Of a DNA stretch of 64,000 bases, positions 31,701 through 42,000 are shown in pieces. Below the pieces are notes generated by a model. The model was not told the origin of the DNA. It was given only the letters and a program-made list of their open reading frames with translations, and searched no databases. The translations under genes and the position numbers were made by a program. The stretch's first letter is position 1. Every line of letters starts with the position of its first letter. Origin of the DNA: Sporocytophaga myxococcoides DSM 11118 (lineage in GTDB: Bacteria > Bacteroidota > Bacteroidia > Cytophagales > Cytophagaceae); assembly GCF_000426725.1 (NCBI RefSeq), contig NZ_KE384560.1:248001-312000 (forward strand). Direction: 5' to 3'.

Positions 31701-34700
31701 TGAAGACAGATCAAAAGGTGGACATCATTATAGTAAGTGGGGCGGTTTCATTGAAGGAGTTGATGAATTTGATCCTCGCTTTTTTAATATTTCTCCTCGT
31801 GAAGCAGCATTAATAGATCCTCAGGAGCGCTTATTCTTGCAGCATTCATGGATGGCAATGGAAGATGCTGGTTATACCCGCGCAAGTTTGCAAATTTCTG
31901 AGGAACAGGATTTGCCAGGACAAGTTGGTGTTTATGTTGGTGTAATGTATGGTGAATACCAATTGTTCGGCGCACAGGCCAGCGCATTGGGTAATCGCAT
32001 GGGAATTGGCACCAGCTATGCAAGTATTGCCAATAGGGTATCATATATTCTGAATCTGCACGGCCCAAGTATGACGGTGGATACCATGTGCTCTTCTTCT
32101 TTAACAGCAATTCATCTTGCATGTCAGGATTTGAACCAGGGACGAACTAATTTAGCAATTGCAGGTGGAGTCAATGTTAGTATTCATCCAAACAAATATC
32201 TGGTGATAAGTGCCGGACAATTCATATCCAGTGATGGCCACTGCCAAAGCTTTGGTGAAGGCGGAGATGGATACATTCCTGGAGAAGGTGTAGGTGTAGT
32301 TGTATTAAAGCGTCTATCTGAAGCGATTAAGGATGGTAATCATATTTACGGAGTTATCAAAGGCAGTACACTCAATCATGGAGGGAAGACCAATGGTTAT
32401 AGCGTTCCTAATCCGCAGGCTCAGGCCAGTATGATTAGCAGGGCAATGACAGACGCTAATGTAAATGCGCGTCAGATCAGTTATATTGAAGCTCATGGTA
32501 CTGGTACCAAGTTAGGAGACCCAATCGAAATTGCTGCTTTGAGCCAGGCATTTCAGAAACAGACGAATGATACAGGTTTTTGTTTGATAGGGTCAGCAAA
32601 GTCAAATATTGGTCATTGTGAATCCGCTGCTGGTATTGCAGGGCTAACTAAAGTCCTATTGCAAATGAAGCATAAACAAATAGTCCCTTCATTGCATTCC
32701 AAAGTCCTGAATCCATATATAGATTTTGCAAAAACACCTTTTATAGTTAATCAGAAATTAAAAAACTGGGAGCAACCTGTGATAGATGGTAAGCTGCAAC
32801 CAAGAATTGCAGGTTTATCATCTTTTGGAGCAGGAGGATCGAATGCTCACCTTATTATTGAAGAATATGTACCTACAGCTGAAATAGTACATCAACAAAT
32901 GGCAGAAGTCCTCATTCTTCTTTCAGCGAGAACTGAGGAACAGTTAAAACAAAAGATCAAAGATCTGTTGAAATTTATTATCTCGAAAGAAAATTCAGCA
33001 AATCAAATTGACCTTGTTGCTCTGGCATATACGCTGCAGATTGGAAGGGAAGCTATGGTGGAAAGGGTAGGTTTTATTGTCAACTCGATCGAGAAGCTGG
33101 CGGAAAAGCTTACAGCTTGCGTAAATGGTGTTCCTGAAATTGATGGCTTCTATCATGGACAAGCTAATCACAAGAAAGGACCTATTGCCTTACTAAGTGA
33201 GGATCCTGACTTTCAGGAAACGATAGATAAATGGGTCGCACATAAGAAACTAGCTAAATTGCTTGACTTATGGGTGAATGGTCTGGACTTGGACTGGAGT
33301 AAACTTTATAATGAAGTAAAACCACAGTTCATTAGCCTCCCTGTATATCCTTTTGCTAGAGAAAGATATTGGGTTGATTTATTGAATAATGGAAAAAAAT
33401 CTTCAACAGTAAATAAGTCATCAGTTCTTCATCCTTTGGTTCATACAAACACTTCTGATTTGAGCCAGGTGAGCTTTAGTTCTGCTTTTACAGGTGAGGA
33501 GTTTTTCATAGCAGATCATCAAATGAATACCGATGATGGCTCTAAACAAAAGGTTCTGTCAGCTGCGGTATATCTGGAAATGATTCGAACAGCAGTAGAA
33601 CAAGCATCACCTAATAATCAACAATCTTCTGTTTTGGAACTAAGTAATTTGATTTGGGGACAACCTTTTATTGCTAATGAGAATAAGAAAGTTACAGTGG
33701 CTTTGTTTGGAGATGAAAAAGGACAGGTTAGTTATGATGTCTTCAGCCATGAAAATGATCAGGAGGTTGTTCATTGCCAGGGAGAGGCTGTTTATTACCA
33801 AGAACAGGCCCCTGCCAGAATTGATATAATGAACCTTGTTCAGAATAGGGGATTTTCCAGATTAGAACCTGCGGGCCTTTATACATTCTTTTCTTCACTA
33901 GGCCTTCATTATGGCGCTGCATATCAAGGGATATCTTCTGTCTATAAGGGGGATAAACAACTTCTTGCACATCTGTCTTTACCGGCCTCGGTTGAAAAAA
34001 ACCAGAAAGATTTTGTTTTGAATCCTAGCATAATGGAAGGTGTTTTGCAAGTATCTATTTGTTTAATTGCTGATTTTCAACAGCAGTTGAGATTCCCTCT
34101 TTTGCCATTTTCTCTAGATGCATTATGCATAACAACAGCTTGTAAGAATGAGATGTATGCTTGGGTACGTTATAATGAAGGTAACAATCCGAATGATCAG
34201 ATCATCAAGTTAGATGTTGACCTCTGCGATAAACATGGTAATGTATGTGTTCAGATGAAGGGATTGTCTTTACAACAAATTAAGATTAGTGCTCCCCTGA
34301 AAGTCAATAAAGAAGTTGTTTTACCAGTAAACGTTAGTAGTTCTTCAGAAAGAGTAAAAAGTAAGCCACAGGCAATACAATTGAATGGCTCGGATGAAAT
34401 AAATACGATCACATTAAAGTCTATTGTTGAAAAGCCTCAGGAAATAAAGTTAATAGATTCTCTACAAGTAAATGACAATATTGCTGATGCTTTCCTTTCC
34501 AAGCCACAAGGAATACAATTAAATAATTCTCTTGGAGCGAATAACCTCGAAGACAGTATTTCAGGCAACTCAAAATTATCACCAATTGAATTGACATTGC
34601 AACCCTTAGCTCCCTCAAAAAGAAGTGATACGGAATATACAAAAGATCAAATTCAGGAAATATTAATTTCAAGTCTGGCTGAAGCACTTTATTTAAAGCC

Positions 34701-35289
34701 TTCAGAAATTGATGTAGATAAATCCTTTATAGATCTTGGTCTTGATTCAATAGTAGGAGTAGAATGGATAAAGTTTATTAATAAAACTCTTGGTTTGGAA
34801 ATATCTTCTACAAAGATCTATGATTATGCAACCATTAAGGAATTAGCATTATTCCTTTCTAAAGAATTAGAAAATGTACAGACTCCTGAGCAAGCAGAAG
34901 TGCTGTTACCTTTAGTGGCTGAACCTCAAAGTGAATATGTTCTTGAGGGTGTTGAGAATCTTTCACCGGGGAATGTTTCTTTGGAACAACTCACTCCGAT
35001 AAATGAGCAAGGCTTAGTTTATAATAAAGAGCATATTCAGCATGTATTAATTGCAAGTTTAGCGGAAGCACTTTATTTGAAGCCCTCAGAAATAGATATC
35101 GACAAATCGTTTATTGATATGGGACTTGATTCTATAGTTGGAGTAGAATGGGTTAAGTTTATCAACAAAAAGCTTGGCCTGGATATATCCTCTACTAGGA
35201 TATATGATTATGCAACTATTAAAGAGCTTGCAATATTTTTAACAAAAGAATTGAAAAGCGTTTCGGTTTCTACTCTTTCTGAAATGTAA
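28753..35289 (+). CDS. trans-AT PKS: DH-KR-ACP-KS-DH*-ACP-ACP
   Basis: 2178 aa, 33 nt after the preceding PKS. The N-terminal helices (SKRLSKANAVALIK) fit the docking tail of the previous protein. DH is intact (His aa 71 in HVVNGQKVLP; HPSLID). KR has GGLGGLG near aa 539; ACP Ser is 840; KS Cys is 1113 (TMCSSS). The following DH* keeps its His (aa 1589) but has an insertion before the loop, Ser in place of the conserved Pro (KVLSAA) and Glu for Asp (PSIMEG), so it is probably inactive. A long low-complexity linker leads to two near-identical ACPs (Ser 1999 and 2127), both with Trp at Ser+6, the flag of beta-branching carrier proteins. There is no KR in that last module, as expected if the beta-keto group is kept for HMG-synthase chemistry. 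The KR-ACP-KS part closely resembles the same part of the preceding gene, which suggests duplication or gene conversion. Confidence 0.92.
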   Translation: MANFIEYVVSELKSKRLSKANAVALIKQYSLHSSTSIKAHIHPLLHDNTSDLTQQSYTSVFTGEESFLKDHVVNGQKVLPGAAYLEMIRAAVEKAMPAKQESILELHDVVWLQPLVVKHQKQVTIGLFASDEGISNGEVDFEIYSVEKDGEGNQQETIHCQGQARFVSMPESNKLDREQLKEQMLEGRIEASSIYSVYKKLGLAFGPSHQSLTFIYKGDRQLVAGLSLPASVNNTLNDYQLHPSLIDGALQTAIGLIADFNNLPSERTQSLPFALESIRVHSACTKDMFAWVRYSQGGKHDDKITKMDIDLCDQEGNVCVQLRGFSSRVISAESNNVEQGSESESIGTMLAVPVWDLAQIPGAPMKINQLVDISQHIVFINLDYIDEKKVEALAPQSSCHKFQVTQENISESYSEISLACFELIQNVLKDKSLDKAMVQIVIAEKKESLDGKVFMGLSGLLKSAAQENPRFTGQIILSDSKFTEEELVKQLQENKARPQDSIIKYTQGSRYVLRLKEIQGTQEDPSIGFKDHGVYLITGGLGGLGVLFTKEILRQSKNAKVILTGRSELSTEKLALLDKLPCDKGQVVYKQLDISNLDQVSQLISSVKKDYNQLNGIIHSAGMISDNFIIKKTAKEFNEVLSPKVIGTYNLDLATKDTDLDFMVLFSSGASITGNSGQSDYAVANGFMDQFAILRNELAAQNKRFGRTISFNWALWQEGGMGADQESQKWMQKRGMYPMSTEAGMCVFYQGLNLQYNQMLVAQGDLEQLRKNLIAEKTQPEQESSSIVRSVPNVIAANKDIKPLKEQTEEYLKKQFSGLLKLQSHKIDTQAPLEKYGIDSILAMNLTNQLEKTFGTLSKTLFFEYQTVRELAEYFIKSHSDVLNQLFRSDNVTIERIASVVSEQKTQVKAKVNSDRRINRQSGVNPPTNSKHSKKTEPIAIVGLSGRYPEAYNIEEYWQNLSNGKDCIIEVPKERWDWKEYYTEDRSKGGHHYSKWGGFIEGVDEFDPRFFNISPREAALIDPQERLFLQHSWMAMEDAGYTRASLQISEEQDLPGQVGVYVGVMYGEYQLFGAQASALGNRMGIGTSYASIANRVSYILNLHGPSMTVDTMCSSSLTAIHLACQDLNQGRTNLAIAGGVNVSIHPNKYLVISAGQFISSDGHCQSFGEGGDGYIPGEGVGVVVLKRLSEAIKDGNHIYGVIKGSTLNHGGKTNGYSVPNPQAQASMISRAMTDANVNARQISYIEAHGTGTKLGDPIEIAALSQAFQKQTNDTGFCLIGSAKSNIGHCESAAGIAGLTKVLLQMKHKQIVPSLHSKVLNPYIDFAKTPFIVNQKLKNWEQPVIDGKLQPRIAGLSSFGAGGSNAHLIIEEYVPTAEIVHQQMAEVLILLSARTEEQLKQKIKDLLKFIISKENSANQIDLVALAYTLQIGREAMVERVGFIVNSIEKLAEKLTACVNGVPEIDGFYHGQANHKKGPIALLSEDPDFQETIDKWVAHKKLAKLLDLWVNGLDLDWSKLYNEVKPQFISLPVYPFARERYWVDLLNNGKKSSTVNKSSVLHPLVHTNTSDLSQVSFSSAFTGEEFFIADHQMNTDDGSKQKVLSAAVYLEMIRTAVEQASPNNQQSSVLELSNLIWGQPFIANENKKVTVALFGDEKGQVSYDVFSHENDQEVVHCQGEAVYYQEQAPARIDIMNLVQNRGFSRLEPAGLYTFFSSLGLHYGAAYQGISSVYKGDKQLLAHLSLPASVEKNQKDFVLNPSIMEGVLQVSICLIADFQQQLRFPLLPFSLDALCITTACKNEMYAWVRYNEGNNPNDQIIKLDVDLCDKHGNVCVQMKGLSLQQIKISAPLKVNKEVVLPVNVSSSSERVKSKPQAIQLNGSDEINTITLKSIVEKPQEIKLIDSLQVNDNIADAFLSKPQGIQLNNSLGANNLEDSISGNSKLSPIELTLQPLAPSKRSDTEYTKDQIQEILISSLAEALYLKPSEIDVDKSFIDLGLDSIVGVEWIKFINKTLGLEISSTKIYDYATIKELALFLSKELENVQTPEQAEVLLPLVAEPQSEYVLEGVENLSPGNVSLEQLTPINEQGLVYNKEHIQHVLIASLAEALYLKPSEIDIDKSFIDMGLDSIVGVEWVKFINKKLGLDISSTRIYDYATIKELAIFLTKELKSVSVSTLSEM

Positions 35290-36035
35290 TAAACTTCAGC
35301 AGGCAGATTTTGCAGTGAACTACCAAGCATATGATTGCTGGTGAAACCAAAACAGAGTATTCCATCTTATATCGTATTCCACAACCATGTTAAATTCCAT
35401 AAAAGAAAAAGAACTTTTTTATACTAAAGAGCAAATTCAGCAAGCGTTGGTTACCAGCTTGGCTGAGGCGCTTTATTTGAGTCCATCAGAAATAGATATT
35501 GATAAATCTTTTATAGATCTTGGTCTTGATTCCATAGTAGGAGTAGAATGGATAAAGTTTATTAATAAGACCTTTGGCCTTGAAATATCTTCCACAAAGA
35601 TTTACGATTATGCTACTATCAAGGAACTATCCTTGTATGTATCGAAAGAACTAGAAAATGTAATAGTTGCTCCTGTTAGTACATTATCTTCTTTACCGGC
35701 CAATAGTATTTCAGATTTGAAGACATTAGCCGCTTCAGCAAATTTATATTCAAACCCCTCAAGTGACTCAATCGGACAAGGCCTTGTATATACTAATGAC
35801 CATATCCAGGAAGTCTTGGTTAAAAGTTTGGCTGATGCACTGTATTTAAAACCATCAGAAGTGGATGTTAATAAGTCATTTATTGATATGGGTCTTGATT
35901 CCATAGTAGGAGTTGAATGGATTAAGTTTATTAATAAAACCTTGGGGTTGGAAGTATCTTCTACAAAGATTTATGACTATTCAACCATAAAGGAGCTTAC
36001 GTTGTTTTTAGCAAAAGAGTTGGGAAATGTTTCGG
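34636..36035 (+). repeat. four-ACP array split across two genes
   Basis: Ser codons at 34747, 35131, 35531 and 35900; all four read LDSIVGVEW. The gene boundary (35290-35386) falls in the middle of the array. The domains are so alike that they probably arose by recent tandem duplication. Confidence 0.88.
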
Positions 36036-39000
36036 TTACTTCTATAAAAGAAATTACTCTTAGCCAACCAGTAATTCAGACTCCTGTTTCTAAGGTGTCT
36101 GTCCCATTGACAAGTTCATTTCCTAATCTGACCAGGAAAGCTCGTCCTACACAAGTTGTTGAAAGTACCAATGTGGTTACTAATGATAAAATAGCTATTA
36201 TAGGTATGTCAGGTAGGTATCCGCAGGCAAAGAACTTAGATCAGTATTGGGAAAATCTGGCTCAGGGTAAAAACTCTATTATTGAAGTTCCTTCCTCACG
36301 TTGGGATATCAAACAATATTATGACGCGGATCCAAAGCAAAAGGGTAAAATGTATTGCAAGTGGATGGGGATGCTGGATGATGTTGAGTGTTTTGATCCA
36401 TTATTTTTCCAGATTTCACCTTCAGAGGCTGAAGCCATGGACCCACAACATCGTTTGTTTTTGGAGGAAGGTTATAAGGCATTTGAAGATGCAGGTTATT
36501 CAGGTGCAACATTAAGTAATAAAAAGTGCGGAGTTTACTTGGGGATAATGAGTAATGAGTATAGTTACCTCATTGCGAAAAATAATTCCTCATCCGTAAA
36601 TATAACCGGAAACAGCTTTGCAATAGGTGCTGCACGTCTTGCTTACTTTTTAAATTTGAAAGGCCCGGCTGTTCCGATTGATACTGCGTGCTCTTCTTCA
36701 TTGGTTGGAATGCACGTTGCTTGCCAGGCATTGTTAAATGGTGAAATAGATATGGCGCTTGCCGGAGGCGTAAGCTTATACTTAATTCCTGAAGCTTATA
36801 TTGGAATGTGTCAGGCTGGCATGCTCTCCCCTGAAGGTCAATGCAAGACTTTCGATGACTCTGCCAATGGATTTGTGCCAGGAGAAGGTGTTGGAGCTGT
36901 TGTGCTTAAAAGATTAGAGGATGCTCAGAGAGATAATGATCATATATATGGTGTTATTCTGGGATCGGGCATTAATCAGGATGGCAAAACAAATGGTATT
37001 ACAGCTCCAAGTGTTAACAGCCAAACTGAGTTAGAGAGAGAAATTTATTCTAAGTATAAAATTAATCCTGAAACCATTAGTTATATAGAGACTCATGGTA
37101 CTGGAACTAAGTTAGGCGATCCGATTGAACTGGAAGCACTTTCTACTGTATTTAAGGAGAAAACCTCGAAGAAGAATTTCTGTGCTTTAGGATCAGTAAA
37201 AAGCAATGTTGGACACACATCAGGTGCGGCTGGAGTTGCAAGTGTGCAGAAAGTATTGCTGTCGCTGAAGCATAGAACATTGGTGCCTAGCTTAAATGTT
37301 GTAAAAGAGAATACCATATTTGATTTTAAGAATTCTCCATTCTTCATTTCCAGAGAAAAACAGGACTGGAAAGTGAATTCTGCTTATCCCTTGCGCAGAG
37401 CTAGTGTAAGCTCTTTCGGATTTAGTGGAACCAATTCGCACTTAGTTATCGAAGAGTATCTTCAAAAGCCAAAGAAAAAGGGAACTCTTTCTGGTATTAT
37501 TAGCAATGGGGGAGTCATCATTCCTTTATCTGCAAGAACTTCTACACAACTAAAACAACGAGCTCAAGATCTAGCAGATTATATTCTTAAAAATAAAGAA
37601 TCTATCGATCTTGTAGACATGGCCTATACTTTGCAAGTGGGCAGAGACGAGATGAAGGAGCGTTTAGGGTTTGTTGTCAGTTCACTGGATCAGTTATCTG
37701 AGAAGCTTCACAATTATATTTCGGATAAGCCTAATTTTGAAAATATTTACAAAGGACAGGTAACACGTGATAAGGATCACTTGACTATATATGGTACTGA
37801 TGCAGATTTACAAAAGATAGTTGATAAATGGATAAGTGATAAAAACCTTTCTAAGCTTGTTGATTTATGGGTAAAAGGTCTGGAGCTTGACTGGAGTAAG
37901 CTTTATGGGAATAATAAACCTCAGCGTGTCAGTCTGCCTACCTATCCTTTTGCAAAGGAAAAGTATTGGGTTGAAGTATCTGTAAATGCTTCTCCTGTAA
38001 GCCAGGAGAAAGTCAATGAGATGAAACCTAAAAACAAGGCTTTGCAGGAAGTTGAGGAAAAAATTCAGAAAATGTATTTTTATCCTGAATGGAAGAAAAG
38101 TCCGATATCACTTCAATCAGAGACAAATAAATCATTTGCAGAAGGTCCGACCCTGGTTATTGACACTTCAGATGACTTATACAATGCAGCAATAGGAAAG
38201 CTGAAGGGAAGCATTGCGGATAAATCCTTCATACTGGTAAAATTGGGAGATGAATATCAGGAACATGAATCTAATGTTTTTACCATTAACCAAGACAATG
38301 AAGGTCAATACAATCAACTAGTTGATACTCTAAAAGAGAGGAATCAGCTTCCTCGGCAAATTGTATACCATGGATTAACAATTGAGCATCTTGAGAAAGA
38401 TAGTCAGGTGAATGATAGTTTTTATACGCTCTTTTATCTCTGCAAAGCTCTGCTTAATCAGAAAAATCAACAGTCCGTTAAAATTTTATCAATCTTCTCG
38501 ACAAACGGAAGTATAACAGTTCCACAAAGTGCGGCAATTGCTGCTTTCTTCAAAACACTCACTTTAGAGAATCCAAAGTATCTTACCAAGGTAGTTGAAG
38601 TTCAGAGTAATTCCGCAAATCCTGAGATCTCAATTGAAAGCAAAATCAATATTATTCTGGATGAGTTTAGCGAAGAACTTTGGAATAAAAATGAAGTCAG
38701 ATATAAACATGATAGCGGAAAATATATCAGAAATGTCAGAGAATTGACGAGCTATACCCCAGTTTCAAATAAATTAGCAACATTGCCTTTCAAGCAAGGT
38801 GGCGTCTACATCATATCAGGAGCTTTAGGAGGCTTAGGGTATATTATCAGCGAATACTTAGCTAAAAACTATCAGTGTAAATTGGTCCTTTTCGGAAGAT
38901 CTGCGCTAAAAGCAGAACAGGAAGCAAAGGTAAATCAATTAAAGGCCTATAATGCAGAAGTTATTTATTTGCAAGCTGATGCCTCTAAGTTGGAAGATAT

Positions 39001-42000
39001 GGAAGCCGTTGTTCATAAAGCAAAGCTTCAGTTTTCTCAGATAAATGGTGTGATCCATTCGGCAGGCGTCAATAAAGATTCTTTTATACTAAAGAAAACA
39101 AAAGAAGAAATTGAAAAGGTGTTAGCACCTAAAATTTATGGAACACTTAATTTAGATCAGGCGACGACAGATGAAAATTTAGATGTGTTTATTTTGTTTT
39201 CTTCAATTGCAGGAGTGATGGGTAATTTAGGGCAATGTGAATATGCTTATGGAAATCACTTTTTAGATTCATTTGCTGAATTGAGAGAAAGCAAGAAGAA
39301 GCAACAAAAGCGTTTTGGCAAGACCCTTTCAATTAACTGGCCTTTTTGGGAAGAGGGAGGAATGGTTCTTTCTCTGGATGAACTTGCCATAGCAAAGAAA
39401 GTAACGGGAGTTTGTCCGATCCCTACCAATGTTGGTATTCAATATTTGGAGGAATTCTTACAATCACATCTGACCCAAGGCATAGCTTTTTACGGATATC
39501 CATCAAGGGTTAATGTTTATTCAGGTCAGGAATCAAAGCAGCAAGGTCAAAGCACCAAAATCTTGACTAGCACTATTGATCCAGCAATTCTTTTGGAAAA
39601 AACGGAAGCATATCTGAAAGCTTTAGTAGGTGCTGAAATTAAGCTTTCTCCCGAGAAGATTGATTCCCAGGAACGGTTTGAATCTTTTGGTATTGATTCG
39701 ATTATCGTTAGTCGCTTTAATGTAACATTAGAAAAAGATTTAGGTGCCTTGTCCAAGACATTGTTCTATGAATATTCAACAATAGAAGAATTAGCAGGAT
39801 ACCTGACACGAGAAGCAGGTAAGGCTTTAGTTCAGTTTTTTAATCTAGGGTATTCAGAAGAAGAGATTCAAACTGTTGAGGATAGTGAAGTTGATTTTGA
39901 AGGAGAAAAGGACATTCAGATAAAGCACGAGTATGGAAGTAATGAGCAGATTGCAATTATTGGAATTCATGGTTATTACCCTCAATCGGAAGATTTAAAT
40001 AGGTACTGGGAAAATCTGAAACAGGGAAAAGATTTGATCGATCTTGTTCCTGCCAGTCGTTGGGATTATGAACAGTTCTATCATCAGGATCCTGAGAAGG
40101 CTGCTGAGGGAAAGATATATTGTAAATGGGGAGGCTTCGTAAATGATGTCGACAAATTCGATCCTCAATTCTTCAATATTTCTCCTGAAGAAGCGAGGAT
40201 AATGGATCCTCAGGAGCGTCTTTTCTTACAGTCAGTTTGGGGGGCAATTGAAGACGCAGGATACAGCAAGGATAGTTTGAAAAAACGCCATCCTAAAGCA
40301 AAGAGTGCTGATGTGGGAGTTTTTGTGGGTGTTACTACCAATTCCTATAGTTTACTGGCAGCTGAGGAATGGAGCAGTGGGAATGTTGTTCCCAGCGCTC
40401 AGCCTTGGTCTATAGCAAACCGTGTCTCATATATATTCGACTTCCAAGGTCCAAGCATGCCTATTGATACTGCATGCTCTTCTTCACTGGTTGCAATCCA
40501 TCTTGCGTGTGAAAGTCTCAAGAAGCGGGAGTGTCAGGTCGCTGTGGCCGGAGGAGTTAATCTATATTTGCATCCATCCAAATATCACTCCTTCTGCAAA
40601 AGAAGAATGGTTTCTCTGGAAGGTAAGTGTCGCAGTTATGGTGCCGGTGATGATGGCTTTGTTCCTGGAGAAGGAGTTGGGTCTGTAATACTTAAACCAC
40701 TTAGCAAAGCTATTGCAGATAAAGATCATATCTATGCAGTAGTGGCTGGCAGTGCATTTGACCATGGAGGAAGATCAAATGGCTATTCTGCTCCAAATCC
40801 GAATTCACAAGCAAACCTGATTGAACATACACTTAGAAAGTCACAAATTCATCCTGAAACTATTGGATATATTGAGGGGCATGGAACAGGTACTCAATTA
40901 GGTGATAGCCTCGAAATTGTTGCTTTAACCAATGCGTTTAATAAACAAACAAAGAAAAAACAGTTCTGTCCTATAGGTTCGGTGAAAGCGAATATTGGCC
41001 ACCCTGAGTCTGCTGCTGGAATTGCAGGTGTAGCAAAAATTTTATTGCAAATGAAACACAAGCAGATTGTTCCTACCATCCATTCAGAAGAAGTAAATCC
41101 AAATATCGAATTCAAAGAATCTCCTTTTTATCTTGAACATAAATTAACGGCATGGGAATCATCCCCTGATTATCCGAGAAGGGCGATTATTAACTCATTC
41201 GGAGCAGGAGGCGTGAATGCATGTATGATTTTAGAGGAATATGAAAAGTCTGATGAAAAGGAAAATGTAAATGAGGTAGGATCATATCTTGTAATACTTT
41301 CTGCAAAAAATGAAGATCGCCTTCGTGAATCTGTCAATCGCCTTCTGACTTTTGTGGGCAAGGAAAAGAATGTAAATCTTTCAGATCTCTCCTATTCACT
41401 ACAAGTTGGTCGTGAAGCTATGCAAGAGCGACTGGCAATCGTTGTCTCGGACAGGAGGGAATTGATGGAGCGATTAAAGGACTGGAGGCAGCATAAACCT
41501 TCTGGTAGTATTTATCAAGGTAAGTATGACCCTCGTGAAGGGAGAAAGAAATCGACCAACAATGAAGATCTTCAAAAGATTGTTAAATCAAATGACCTTG
41601 CTAAGATAGCAGAATTGTGGATTGCTGGAATTGATGTTGACTGGGAAAGTTTATATGCAACAAATAAGCCGAATAGAATTGCATTACCCACATATCCTTT
41701 TGCTAAAGAGCGTTATTGGGTTTCAGATGTAAATACTTCTGCAAAGAAAAATGCTTCTGTTCAAGGAAATGGAAATGTTAATATGCACCCTTTGGTATCA
41801 TATAACTCTTCAACATTGAGAGAAGTGAGCTTTAGTTCATTATTGTCTGATAAGGAATTCTATGCGATGGATCATCAGGTGCATAATGAAAAGATCTTTC
41901 CAGGTTCTGGTTTTCTTGAAATGGCCGGTATTTCTGGAAATATAGCAGGTGAGCAAAAGGTGTCTAAGATTACAGATATTGTTTGGGCAAATCCATTAAG

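Noticed and set aside
9290-36035. Closely spaced similar sequences that might suggest a CRISPR or satellite array
   Set aside because: The repeats are in frame and encode ACP domains; no short identical repeats with unique spacers were found anywhere.
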